NCBI GenBank assembly: GCA_003013855.2
Contig: ML058477.1
Location: 4,278,001-4,342,000, forward strand
Direction of reading: 5' to 3'
From: Liriodendron chinense
Lineage: Eukaryota; Streptophyta; Magnoliopsida; Magnoliales; Magnoliaceae
Length of the DNA stretch: 64,000 nt
Part shown: piece by piece, positions 20,899 to 31,809 of the stretch
Position numbering within the stretch: position 1 is the first letter of the stretch
Layout: each line of letters starts with the position of its first letter
The notes under the pieces: model-generated
The model's input: the letters and a program-made list of their open reading frames with translations, nothing else
What the model was told of the DNA's origin: nothing
The model's database searches: none
Made by a program: the position numbers and the translations under genes

Positions 20899-21860
20899 GC
20901 TTCAAACTCATCGGTAATTTGGTAACTACAAGCTGAGAGCCGTTGTGTACTTTTAGACCAAGAACCCCCATTGCTCTAAACAAATAGAGTCCCACCAAAA
21001 GAGCTTCATATTCAGCTTCATTATTAGAGGCCAAGAAACTAAAATGAAGCGCATATTCAAATTTAAAATCATCAAGGGTAATTAGAATTAATCCAGCCCC
21101 ACTGCCTTGGGAACAGGCAGAGCCGTCCACAAATAGGGACCATATTGGTGGCTCCGAAGGAGGTGAGTGTTTTGAGGACGACGAGGAATCTGAGGCCGAT
21201 AAGGGCTCTGACAACTGCTGTGAGGCAGAGTATGTGAATTCTGGGATGAAATCTGGAGCGGCTTGCCCTTTAATTATTGTTCGTGGGCACAATTTTACAT
21301 CATGCTCACTTAATTCGATGGCCCATTTGGCCAATCTTCAAGAAGCCTCAGGCTTTTGTAAGGCCCGCTTCAAGGGTTGATCTGTAGGGACTATTATAGT
21401 GTGCGCCTAAAAGTATGGCCAAAGTTTTCTTGTCGAGGTGATTAGAGCTAAAGCCAACTTCTAAATTTCTGGGTATCTGGTCTTAGCACTACCATTGCAT
21501 GGCTAATATAATAAACCGACTTCTAAATGTCGTTATCAATTCTTATTAATGCAACACTAACGGTTGTAGTAGATACAGCTAAATATAAAATTAACTCCTC
21601 ACTAGGAACATGTTTTGATAGTATCGGAGGAGCTCTCATATATTCCTTGAGTTGAAGAAATGCTTGCTCGCAGTTGTCTGTCCTCCAGAATGTCCCCTAA
21701 GTTCCTTTCAGAAGTTTGAAAAATGGCAAGCATTTATCAGACGCCCTCGAGATGAATCGATTGAGGGAGGTAATTCGTCTGGCCAATCACTAGATATCCT
21801 TCACAATTTTGGGGGATTTCATGTCGAGGAGAGCCTGCATTTTTTCTAGGTTTGCCTCTA
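20899..21860 (-). pseudogene. pol: Tat-type RNase H region of L (archaeal-type RNase H)
   Basis: The 20870-21334 frame runs through LAKWAIELSEHDV-like sequence, a serine-rich spacer, and WSLFVDGSACSQGSGAG, the entry of the extra archaeal-type RNase H that marks the Tat lineage of Ty3/gypsy. NNEAEYEALL is the second conserved block. LTR M cuts it after SQLVVTKL. 21340-21860 carries the decayed conventional RNase H part (short frames; PLK and KPEAS-like words on the minus strand), with several stops. The enzyme would remove tRNA and RNA from the hybrid in reverse transcription. Confidence 0.8.
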
Positions 21861-21864
21861 TCCC

Positions 21865-23001
21865 TCACTGCCCCACCATAAATCTGAGAAACTTTCCAAA
21901 AGCTACGCCAAAAGCATATTTAGCTGGGTTCAGCTTCATTTTGTGCTGACGTGAGATCTGGAACATTTTTTGAAGTTTCGACAAGTGATATTCCACCTTG
22001 ATGCTCTTAACGAGCATATCATTGACATAGACTTCCATGATTTTTCCAATCTGGTTGGCAAACATTTTGTTTACGAGGTGTTGATTTGTAACGCTCGCAT
22101 TCTTGAGCCTGAAAGGCATGACCTTATAGCAGTACAATCCTTTTTCGGTGATGAATGACGTCTTCTCACCTTCAGGTGGATATATTGATATTTGGTTGTA
22201 AGTAGAGTATGCATCTATGAAGCTAAGGAGTTCATATCCAGCAGTGGCATCCACGAGCTAATCAATTCTGGGTGTAGGGAAGCTATCTTTGGGACTCGCT
22301 TTGTTCAGATCTATATAATCGACGCACATGCAACACTTCCTATTGGCCTTCTTTACCAGAACAACGTTGGCTACCCATTCTAGATAGTTGGCTTCTTCAA
22401 TGAAGCCAGCTTTTAGGAGCATATCAACTTCTTTAATCGTCACATGTCTTTCTTTATTGAAGGCATGTCGCCTTTGTTGAACAGGCTTAAACTTCGGGTC
22501 CACCTTCAATCGATGGATGATTACGTTGGGATCGATGCCTGACATATCCTCAATGGACCACACGAAAATGTCTTGATGCTCAGTAAAAAATTCTTCAAAT
22601 CGCATCTGGGTGCCGATATCCAAAGCTGAGCATATTTGAACCCACTTCAATGAGTCTTCATTTAAAATTTGGACCGAGATCAAGTCCTCAGCGAGTGAGC
22701 CTCTTCGGATATCACCTTCTCTTGGATCCAAAAGTGGTCTGTCTTCTTCACTAGGATGCTGAGGAAGTGTCTTAAGAGTCATGACAGGAGTAGCGTGCTT
22801 TGCTTTTTCCTTCCCGAGCACCATCTCATAGCACATACATGCTTCAGCCTGATTCCCCCTGACTACACCGACTTTAGTGGGTGTGGGGAATTTAAAATGA
22901 AGGTAACAAGGGGTGAGAATTGGCTCGAGTTCAATCATAAATGGTTGACCCAAAATAGCGTTATAAGTTGACTTGCGGTCTACGACAAGAAAATTCACCA
23001 T
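21865..23001 (-). pseudogene. pol: RT of L (Tat-type), catalytic YVDD changed to YVND
   Basis: 22258-23001 runs from the protease end (KSTYNAILGQPFM) through a linker to the RT entry (GIDPNVIIHRLKVDP, FIEEANYLEWVANVVLVKK, CVDYIDLNKASPKD). 21865-22254 continues after a stop with SFIDAYSTYNQI, YKVMPFRLKNAS and the catalytic box in VYVNDMLVKS. One of the two catalytic aspartates is Asn, so RT would be dead even without the stops. The order protease, RT, RNase H, extra RNase H on the minus strand fits one decayed Tat element. Confidence 0.85.
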
Positions 23002-23154
23002 AATATTGACTTTATTAGGGGATTGACTAAAAACGACAGGAAGGTCGATGCTTCCTTTTGGCTCGACGAATTCCCCCCCTCAAATCCCACCAATGGTGTC
23101 TCCATTAGCTTAAGTTTACTCCTTGACACGTTCATGGCGTCATATGCTGATGTG
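23002..23154 (-). pseudogene. pol: Protease of L, cut by solo LTR J
   Basis: The minus-strand frame reads YDAMNVSRSKLKLMETPLVGF, split here as YDAMNVSRS and KLMETPLVGF, then EFVEPKGSIDLPVVF, typical of Tat protease. J was inserted at 23150-23154 (ATGTG). The frame resumes at 32779-32805 (SSADIIY). Confidence 0.8.
23150..23154. repeat. TSD of J, left (ATGTG)
   Basis: ATGTG before TGTTAAGC; the copy is at 32779-32783. Confidence 0.9.
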
Positions 23155-23411
23155 TGTTAAGCTCTCAATTATATACATTTTAAACCCTTTTCATCACCAA
23201 ATTATGCATGGTTTTTATGATAAAAGACCTATCTAATGCATGCTTCTTGTGAATGTAGGAATGGGAAAGAGATTTTGTGATATGATGCTAAAAGACTTAC
23301 ATTAGAATGTCATTTAAGATCATGGAAGAAAGAAGAAAGGAAGATGAGCCAAGTGAAGTGAAGAAACAAAGAGAGAAGAGAATGAAAAAGAGAAAAATCA
23401 GCCAATCGAGT

Positions 23412-23470
23412 GGACCGACTAGTCAAGACGAGTCGGCCAGCCCAATCTGACCGATCTTGACCGGTCAGCC
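23412..23470. repeat. Two degenerate palindromes in LTR J
   Basis: GACCGACTAGTC-AAGACGAGTCGGCC and CTGACCGATC-TTGACCGGTCAGCC: the same inverted-repeat plan as in G and H, with substitutions. The distance to J's TATA box is larger than in G. Confidence 0.75.
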
Positions 23471-24234
23471 ATGCACTTTCTAAATTCATATTTCAAACAG
23501 CAAGGCTATTCCCGTTTTAGGATTTTCGGCCCAGTTCGTTGGGCCCATCTTGATGATTATTGCAAATCTAATCCGTCCATATTGAAGATTAGCTCGACAT
23601 AAAAAAACTCAAGTCGTTTTTGTCGATCGGAGCTACGGATTGACCGTGGTGGCCAAAACAACATGAATTGTCCAGAAAGTTTCCTAATTCCGCTGCACAA
23701 CTCTGAAATGGTCCAAGTGGCCCATCATTGATGATATGAAGAATCTAAACTGACCATCTTCTATATCACATCTATATATGAATAACCACAAAGTTTTAGG
23801 TCAAAAGGATGTGTGGTTTGATCGTACCGGTTGAAGAAAGATAGACAATCTAGAAAAATTCCATCTGCGCAGATTTATAAAAAGCCCTAAATGTTTTAAT
23901 TTTTTTCAACTAATTCTGAAATTTATTTGGACAATCTAATCCATCTATCATCTAGAGGAGGAAGGTTTCTACTAATTTTTAAATTTTGAGATCAATCCAA
24001 CCTCTGTACACTCCATAGTGTTGAAAGCAAGATGACAGGTTCTGCAGGTACCCAAATTGCGTGATTTTGAGAAGCGGTCACTGATCTGATTGGTGGGCCC
24101 ATTCAGAAGATAATCTTGAAAATCTAAACCATCTATGAGGAAGATCAAATTCCATGGAAGCTATAAATCAAATTTGAAGGCAATCCGATCATTGGTTAAG
24201 CCGTACGAAGCGAAACAAAATCTGTTATGTTGTT

Positions 24235-24239
24235 GTACT
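24235..24239. repeat. TSD of G, left (GTACT)
   Basis: GTACT before TGTTGAACC; the copy is at 31805-31809. Confidence 0.95.
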
Positions 24240-24486
24240 TGTTGAACCTCCAATTTATACATTGCATAACCCACTACATCACATTATATGGATGGTTTTC
24301 ATGATTAAAAGGCCCATCTAATGTATGTTTTGTGATTGTAGGGATGAGAGCAGACTTCACTCAATTGGAGACCAAAAAGGGTCCATTTAGTACCTGTGAA
24401 TGAAGGTCCAAGGTGGACCAAAGAAGGAAGAAGAAAGAGGGAGAAAAGAGAATAAAGAAAAGAAGAAAAAGAAGAGGAATAGCTAG

Positions 24487-24722
24487 TCCGACCGGTCGTC
24501 CGACCGGTCAGCCACGCCTTTGGAAACCACTGGAAGGACCAGTTGGTCCAACCGGTCGGTGCTCTCTGGAAGCTTGCTGGACCAATGACCATAAGCAGGT
24601 CCGACCGGTCGTGACCGGTCAGCCAACCCAGTCCGACCGGTCAAGACCGGTCAGCCAACCGGTCAGCCCTCTCTGTGTACTCTCTGGACCGTTAAACAGG
24701 TAGGTCCGACCGGTCGGCCACG
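24487..24722. repeat. Palindrome array in the 5' LTR of G
   Basis: Units start near 24487, 24544, 24599 and 24632, with a shortened one near 24705. Half-sites are GTCCGACCGGTC and GACCGGTCRGCC. One spacer, CTTGCTGGACCAATGA followed by AGCAGG, resembles spacers of H. Confidence 0.9.
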
Positions 24723-24824
24723 CAGAAAAATCAGGAAGTTTCTATTTCCGGTTCCGAAATTTGCTGCGCACTGCATAACTTTGTGCGGTTTCTGGATGTT
24801 TCCGACGCAACCGAGCATCCTCAC

Positions 24825-24832
24825 TATAAAAG
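24825..24832 (+). promoter_or_regulatory. TATA box of the 5' LTR of G
   Basis: CTATAAAAGGACACC about 100 bp after the palindrome array. The 3' LTR copy is at 30995-31002. Confidence 0.7.
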
Positions 24833-25641
24833 GACACCTAGGGGCTCTTCCTAGGTCATCATAGAAGCCAAGGAAAGTCATGGGAGAGGACGGAAGTCGT
24901 CGTGGAGCGTTAGCAACCCTCCAATTTCTGATTTTTCTAATTTTTATGCTTTCTATTATGAGTTCTAGTTGTAGTATGACAATGCTCGGTTAGAATCTCT
25001 CAGCTAAGGCTGAGAGGTGAAGCTTATAGCTAATTTCCATGTTTGATTCAGTTTAATTCAAGTAATTTCAATTTAAGTTTGGGTTTTTAATCTTTTAGTC
25101 CCTTAAGTTGATAGTTTGAGATGTTTTATGAGAGTTCATGTGCTCCGGACATGAATTCCTTGCAATTCTCTGAGATTATCATATGGTGTTTGTTTAGATT
25201 CTAATTATGGTAACCCTTGAGCAAGCCATAGTCCGTAGGTGTGGCTGTTACTTCGAAGGCTATGATTTTGAAATCTACATGTGTTGAATGGGACTAGAAC
25301 TTGGAAGTTCAACTTGAATGGAATTGAATGTGTTTGAATGCTTTATTTTCCAACTAGATGAGAGATAGGACTTCAAATCTAGTTGTGCTCTATACTTGGA
25401 TTGATTGGATTGACATGGGATTGCTACATGTGGATCCTTGAATGCCTTAGTACCTTAAATTACTGGTTTTCATTAAGTTACTGTTTTAGTTTAATTGCTC
25501 AATTGAATCCTCATATCTATTGCAAACTGAGTTGTTGGAATAGTTTGAAAGTTGTTTCTAATTCCCTGTGGATCGACCTCGGTCTTACCGAGATTTATTA
25601 CTTCATCGCAGCCTTACACTTGAGGCGAGCGAACAAGTTTT

Positions 25642-25660
25642 TGGCGCCGTTGCCGGGGAG
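25642..25660 (+). other. PBS of G
   Basis: TGGCGCCGTTGCCGGGGAG, six bases after the LTR. This is the PBS usual in Athila-type elements, probably for tRNA-Asp. Confidence 0.88.
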
Positions 25661-25884
25661 TTTAGATAACGGTTTTCAAATTGTTTTAGTGGCTGTAGAA
25701 GTAGAAGTAGATAGGTTTTCTGATTTTTTTTAGAACTAACAAATTGTTTTGCTTTGTAGGATTTCTTCTCTAGTTCAAACGCATCGGGTAATACCTTTCT
25801 AACTTAGCTTTTTAGATTTTCTATTTTTAGATTAATTTCAGATTTCTAGGATTTAGGTTTAGTTAGTTTTTGGTTGAGTGGTTT

Positions 25885-27117
25885 ATGTCCCGTTGGGAAC
25901 GTGACCACTCCAATCGTCTCCAATCAGAAGGTGGTTTAGTTGGACCATTTTCAGTCCATAGACGAGTCCGAAACTACCAAGAACATCGTGAAAATTTGGG
26001 GAGTATGGATCAAACGCCTTTAAGGAATCCCCCCCCCCCCCCCTACTCCAACTACAAGAGCAAATCAAGAGGGAGTAGGAGAGAGTGAGGTACATAACGT
26101 TCCTCCAATGAGATCACTGCGGGATTACCTACAACCAGCCCGTGCAATTACACCCTCTTGAGTGGTTCTACCACCAAACGGGGGAAACATTGACATAAAG
26201 CCGGGTGTAATTCAACTTATACCAAAGTTCCATGGACTAGACTCTGACCGCCAATATCTGCACTTGAAAGAATTCGAAGAAGTGGTGGCTACCTTGCAAT
26301 ACACCAATGTTTCAGAAGATACCATTAAACTTAAACTTTTTCCCTTTTCATTGAAAGAAAGAGCCAAAGATTGGCTTCACTCTCTTAGACCACATTCGAT
26401 TGGGTCATGGAATGAGATGACTCGGGAATTCTTGAAAAAGTTTTTCCCGGCTCATGAAACGAATACCCTTCGAAGAGCCATAATGAATTTTTCGGCTAAA
26501 GAGGGTGAATCTTTCTTCCAATGTTGGGAGAGATTTAAGGACCTCCTACTTGCTTGCCCACATCATGGCTATGAGAGTTGGCGAATTATAAATTTTTTCA
26601 ATGATGGATTAAGTTCCAATATGCGCCAATTTGTAGAGATGATGTGCAATGACGAGTTTATGAGCAAAAATCCAGATGAGGCTTGGAGTTATTTGGACAT
26701 GTTGGCTGAAAATGCCCAATCTTGGGATACCTCGGATAAACCCAATAACCCCAAGCCTATTCAAGAGAAAGAGAAAGGAGGGATTTATATCCTCAAGGAG
26801 GAAGACAACGTGAATGCAAGGATAGCCAACCTCACAAGGAAGATCGAGGCTATGGAACTTAGTAAAAGTGGAGTTCCAAAGTCCAATGGAGCTATTGAGA
26901 CCACATGTGGGATTTGTCACACCGATTTACACGTTACGCAAGATTGTCCCACAATTCCTGCATTTCAAGAGGTATTACATGAACATGCAAATGCCACATA
27001 TGGGTATCAACGGCCTTTCAATGGACCGGTGGGTAATACGTACAATGACAGTTGGAAGAACCACCCAAATTTTAGTTGGAAGAATGCCCCTACGGGCAAT
27101 CCTACCAACTCTCAATG
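25885..27117 (+). pseudogene. gag: Gag of G (retrotransposon gag, CCHC), three lesions
   Basis: Opens at 25885 (MSRWERDHSNR). A run of 15 C at 26029-26043 shifts the frame, and a TGA stands at 26158-26160. From 26162 a 318-residue frame carries the retrotransposon gag domain (AKDWLHSLRPHSIGSW, FLKKFFPAHETNTLRRAIM, FFNDGLSSNMRQFVEMMC) and a zinc knuckle CGICHTDLHVTQDC. It ends in TGA at 27115-27117, after which the 27128 frame continues in the same protein context. Gag would form the particle. K carries a related gag (36085-37511). Apart from the three lesions it is well kept. Confidence 0.88.
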
Positions 27118-27120
27118 AGG

Positions 27121-29194
27121 GCCACCCATGCAAAATATGGCCCCACCTCAATTCTCAATGGAGGATACCTTGAAAGCGTTTATACAAGGGCAAGCGCAAA
27201 TCAATCAAACAAATCAGCAAATGTTCCAAGAGCTTAAAGTCTCGGTTGATGAGATTAAGGGACGCTTGAATGCTAGGGAAGGGACCTTTCCGGCCCAACC
27301 TCAGCCCAATCCAAAGCAAGTACATGAAGTAAGCATTCCTAATCCTTCCAACCAACACATGGAGCAAGCCAAATCCATCACCACTCTTAGAAGTGGTAAA
27401 CAAATTGACAAATCTATTCCAGTGAAGGCCGACAAGCCTAATGATCCGGTAAATTCTGAGGATGAGGATGGATCTAACTTAGCCCCACAAGAACCGGAAC
27501 GAATTTACAAGCCCGTGGCACCATTCCCTTCGAGATTGGTTGCCCCAAAATCTCTTCCAAACTCTCATGATATTCTAGAGATTTTCCGACAAGTCAAGAT
27601 TAACATTCCTTTGCTTGATGCCATCAAACAAATCCCCTCTTATGCCAAGTTTCTAAAGGACCTATGCACAACAAAACGCAAATATAATGTGCAGCAAAAG
27701 ACCTTCTTAAATGAGCAAGTAAGTGTCATTCTCACTCAAAAGACCCCCCCAAAATTCAAAGATCCCGGTAGTCCCACCGTCTCATGTATCATTGGAGACT
27801 ACCGGATTGAGCGTGCGTTGCTAGATTTGGGGGCAAGTGTGAACTTGATCCCATATTTGGTATATGAGCAATTGGGTCTTGGTGAATTAAAACCCACCAA
27901 AACCACGTTGCAACTCGCTGATAGATCTATCCGTGTACCAAGGGGGATAGTTGAGGATGTACTAGTCCAAGTGGATAAATTCTACTACCCGGTAGATTTT
28001 ATCATCTTGGACACACAACCGGTCATGGATGCTAGCACCCAAATACCGGTAATTCTAGGCCGCCCATTCCTTGCTACATCAAACGCAATCATAAATTGCC
28101 GGAATGGAGTGATGCAAATGTCTTTTGGGAACATAACGTTGGAGGTGAATGTGTTCCACTTGGGCAAAAGGTATAGGGATGATGATGATGTCCACGAGGT
28201 TGATTTGATTGATTCAATCATGGAAGAGGAGTTCAATTTAAGGCAGAATTTTGATCCTCTAGATGTTGTTAGCTTTGATCCCTTTGAGGGTTGGGACGAC
28301 AATGATGGCCCCCATGAGGTAAACATGATTGAATCCATGGATGATGGGGGGTTGTTCCAACATGATCTACCTGAAAGTTTGGGGACATGTTTGACACATT
28401 CTAAGGATGAATCTAATGCTCATTTCATTAAGACCTTGGAAGTGTCAAATTCTGAAAATTCAATTGACAAGTCACCAATTTCTAATTTACACAAATTTGT
28501 TGTGCAGGATTTAGAAGAATTGGTGCTTTACTTGCCTACAGAGAGGCCAATTTCTGAAAGTGTAGAGGTTGAGGACCCACTCCAACCTACACAAAATGCT
28601 GAGAAGGAGGAAGACATAAAGGGTCCAAATCTGAAAATTTCCTCCGATGAGGTCTCTTATACACTCGAGGAGTGCTTAACGTACTTTGAGGATTGGGATG
28701 ATCCCATGATTCAGGACATTGTACAGGCTTTGAGAGAGACCCCCCCGGTGCCTAAAAAGCTTCCTTCCACAAAGTGCCAAACTGAAAAATCAATTGTGAA
28801 AGCACCGGTGAAATCTGATTTTGTGGAGATCATATAGACTTGTGAAGAGGAAATACAAGTCTCCACATCTCTTTGGTTTGTTCAAACCGAAGAACACTTC
28901 TGGGATGATCTGTACTTGAATAATTTTCGCCCAGACAAGAAGGAAAGGAGATCCATATTCAATGATTTCCAACCAATGAAATTCTCCTTTCCTAGTACAT
29001 GTGAAGATTTTGTTGAAGAACCCGCTGAAATTTTTCAGCAGGATTTTCAATGGGTTAGAATGATCGATGTCACTAATGTACTCTCCAAAGCAGGATGGTG
29101 GATAGTTCTACTGAAAAATTTGTTACACCACTTGATGATCCTACTCAACTTTGTCCTTTTGGATGTTATAATGATAATCGATCTCCTAGTCTGA
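27121..29194 (+). pseudogene. pro: Gag tail and aspartic protease of G; no RT or integrase follows
   Basis: The 569-residue frame 27128-28837 begins with the gag tail (MQNMAPPQFSMEDTLKAF), then a proline-rich stretch. The protease domain has the lineage-typical active site LLDLGASVNLIP near 27825 and VILGRPFLATSNAIINC. An acidic C-terminal part follows (CLTYFEDWDDP). A TAG at 28835-28837 interrupts the frame, which runs on to 29194 with EEPAEIFQQDFQW and KAGWWIVLL. K ends the same way. RT would normally come next, but the sequence goes straight to the 3' region. Protease would cut Gag in the particle. Confidence 0.85.
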
Positions 29195-30352
29195 TGGAGA
29201 TCCTCTTTTTCCAAGGACGGGTTAGTTATCTTTATTGCTTTCCGAAGATTAGGTTTAGTTTATCTAGTTTTACTATTTTAAGTAGCTTTAGTTGTTGGGT
29301 TGTAGACTTCCATGATCGCTCTCTCAGGTACTATTGTTCTCACTCTCTCATATTTCACCATTGCTCTCATGTTCATCTCATTGCATATCTTTTTACATTG
29401 AGGACAATGCAAGATGTGGTTGGGGGGTGAGATGAGATTCTTCATCTAGCATGTTGCAACATTTCAAGCCTCATATGCGCAAATTTTTTCGAATTTTCTA
29501 AAATTTCAAAACTCTTTTAGAAAACTTTATTTCCATGCATTCGAGATGATATGAGTATAAGAAGAGGAGATACGAAGTGTGTGACGTTGTAAGTCTTGAA
29601 TTTTCTCCCAACATAATGGTTTTATATGTTAGTTCCCCTATTGTTGTGATCAATAGAAAATTTGAACACTTTTTACACTTAGTTCACATTACACGATTTT
29701 CATGGGTTGAAAAGATTATTTGATTTGTGGATTAGCTACACTTTGATTTAAAAGGTGTTGAGAAACCAAGTCGAGGTATTTTGTCCATCCTTGTCCATGG
29801 GAAAATAACGAAAGATATGAATTTTTAAAAATCCTATCTAAATTAAAAGAAAAAGGAAAAGAAAGGATGAAATCGGGAATGAAGGAAAAATGGTGGAAAA
29901 TTCCGAAAAGGGCTACCTATTACCAACCAGGGGATGGTCTACCCGCAACCAAAGCCGGAAATGGGACGTAGTGTGAAAGCCATCGGAAGGACGGTAAGAC
30001 AAATTCCTGTCATAGGCTTGTTGTTACTCTGTGCACCTTGAGATCTACGGTTTAGTTGATCTATGAAGAATACAATCCCAGAAACTCATGAGATGAACTT
30101 TCACTATGCACACTGGGTTGAAATTGTTCGAGTTCTTCTATTTATCAATCAATCAGCGGGAATTTCATGTAGACACTTCTTATGCTTTGAGAGTTTAAGT
30201 TTGCAATTTCTATCACCTAGTTTCTCCAAATTTTATACTTGTATGTCTTGGAATGGATAGAAACATGGTTTCTGAAGGAGAGTTGGGTTTGGAGGTTTGA
30301 ACTTATTCACGCATGGTTTGCTCGGGACTAGCAAAAAGCTGGTTGGGGGGTG
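29195..30352 (+). other. 3' untranslated region and PPT of G
   Basis: ATCGATCTCCTAGTCTGATGG at its start matches F near 8603. The GAGGACAATGC motif lies at 29396-29429, the conserved block at 29909-30030, and the PPT GGTTGGGGGGTG directly before 30353. Confidence 0.8.
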
Positions 30353-31804
30353 TGTTAAACCTCCAATTTATACATTGCATAGCCCACTACATCACATTAT
30401 ATGTATGTTTTCATGATTAAAAGGCCCATCTAATGCATGTTTTGTGATTGTAGGGATGAGAGCAGACTTCACTCAATTGGAGACCAAAAAGGGTCCATTT
30501 AGTACCTGTGAATGAAGGTCCAAGGTGGACCAAAGAAGGAAGAAGAAAGAGGGAGAAAAGAGAATAAAGAAAAGAAGAAAAAGAAGAGGAATAGCTAGTC
30601 CGACCGGTCGTCTGACCGGTCGGCCACGCCTTTGGTGGAAGGACTAGTTGGTCAGACCGGTCTTGACCGGTCGGCCAACCGGTCGGTGCTCTCTGGAAGC
30701 TTGCTAGACCAATGACCATAAGCAGGTCCGACCGGTCGTGACTGGTCAGCCAATCCAGTCCGACCGGTCAAGACCGGTTGGCCAACCGGTCAGCCCTCTC
30801 TGTGTATTCTCTGGACCGTTAAACAGGTAGGTCCGACCGGTCGTGACCGGTCGGCCAGGCCAGTCCGATCGGTCGTCCGACCGGTCGGCCACGCAGAAAA
30901 ATCAGGAAGTTTCTATTTCCAGTTCCGAAATTTGCTGCGCACTGATAACTTTGCGCGGTTTCTAGATGTTTCCAACGCAACCGAGTGTCCTTACTATAAA
31001 AGGACACCTAGGGGCTCTTCCTAGGTCATCATAGAAGCCAAGGAAGGTCGTGGGAGAGGACGAAAGTCGTCGTGGAGCGTTAGCAACCCTCCAATTTCTG
31101 GTTTTTCTAGTTTTTATGCTTTCTATTATGAGTTCTAGTTGTAGTATCACAATGCTCGGCTAGAATCTCTCAGCTAAGGCTGAGAGGTGAAGCTTGTAGC
31201 TAATTTCCATGTTTGATTCAGTTTAATTCAAGTAATTTCAATTCAAGTTTGGGTTTTTAATCTTTTAGTCCCTTAAGTTGATAGTTTGAGTGTTTTATGA
31301 GAGTTCATGTGCTCCAGACATGAATTCCTTGCAATTCTCTGAGATTATCATATGGTGTTTGTTTAGATTCGAATTATGGTAACCCTTGAGCAAGCCATAG
31401 TCCATAGGCATGGCTGTTACTCCGAAGGCCATGATTTTGAAATCTACATGTGTTGAATGGGACTAGAACTTGGAAGTTCAACTTGAATGGAATTGAATGT
31501 GTTTGAATGCTTTATTTTCCAACTAGATGAGAGATAGGACTTCAAATCTAGTTGTGCTCTATACTTGGATTGATTGGATTGACATGGGATTGCTACAAGT
31601 GGATCCTTGAATGCCTTAGTACCTTAAATTACTGGTTTTCATTAAGTTACTGTTTTAGTTTAATTGCTCAATTGAATCCTCATATCTATTACAAACTGAG
31701 TTGCTGGAATAGTTTGAAAGTTGTTTCTAATTCCCTGTGGATCGACCTCGGTCTTACCGAGATTTATTACTACATCGCAGCCTTACACTTGAGGTGAGCG
31801 AACA
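30353..31804 (+). repeat. 3' LTR of G
   Basis: 1452 bp, 56 bp longer than the 5' LTR, mostly through palindrome-unit indels. TATA box at 30995-31002. It ends GTGAGCGAACA before the GTACT TSD. Confidence 0.93.
30598..30893. repeat. Palindrome array in the 3' LTR of G
   Basis: Contains an additional GTGACCGGTCGGCC / GTCCGATCGGTC unit near 30840-30880 that the 5' LTR lacks, and a complete AGACCGGTC-TTGACCGGTCGG unit near 30655 where the 5' LTR has a shortened one. Confidence 0.88.
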
Positions 31805-31809
31805 GTACT
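31805..31809. repeat. TSD of G, right (GTACT)
   Basis: Same as 24235-24239. Confidence 0.95.

Larger units (their letters stand above)
23155..24239 (+). mobile_element. J: Athila-type solo LTR, left part
   Basis: Starts TGTTAAGCTCTCAATTATATAC, like the LTRs of G (TGTTGAACCTCCAATTTATAC). It continues at 31810-32778 after inserted G. The joined length is 2054 bp, and the TSD ATGTG flanks the whole. No PBS, internal region or PPT is left, as after LTR-LTR recombination. It was inserted in the protease gene of L. Confidence 0.88.
24240..25635 (+). repeat. 5' LTR of G
   Basis: 1396 bp, TGTTGAACC to GCGAGCGAACA. A palindrome array lies at 24487-24722 and a TATA box at 24825-24832. The region 24420-24480 is purine-rich (GAAGAAGAAAGAGG). 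Confidence 0.93.
24240..31804 (+). mobile_element. G: gag-protease-only Athila-type element
   Basis: A 7565-bp element with a GTACT TSD, 5' LTR 24240-25635, 3' LTR 30353-31804, a PBS, gag, protease, a 3' untranslated region and a PPT. RT, RNase H and integrase are entirely missing: the protease frame leads within about 1 kb to the same 3' region as in F. K has the same arrangement, so this is probably a non-autonomous family and not a chance deletion. It was inserted about 10 bp upstream of the TATA box of LTR J. Confidence 0.93.
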
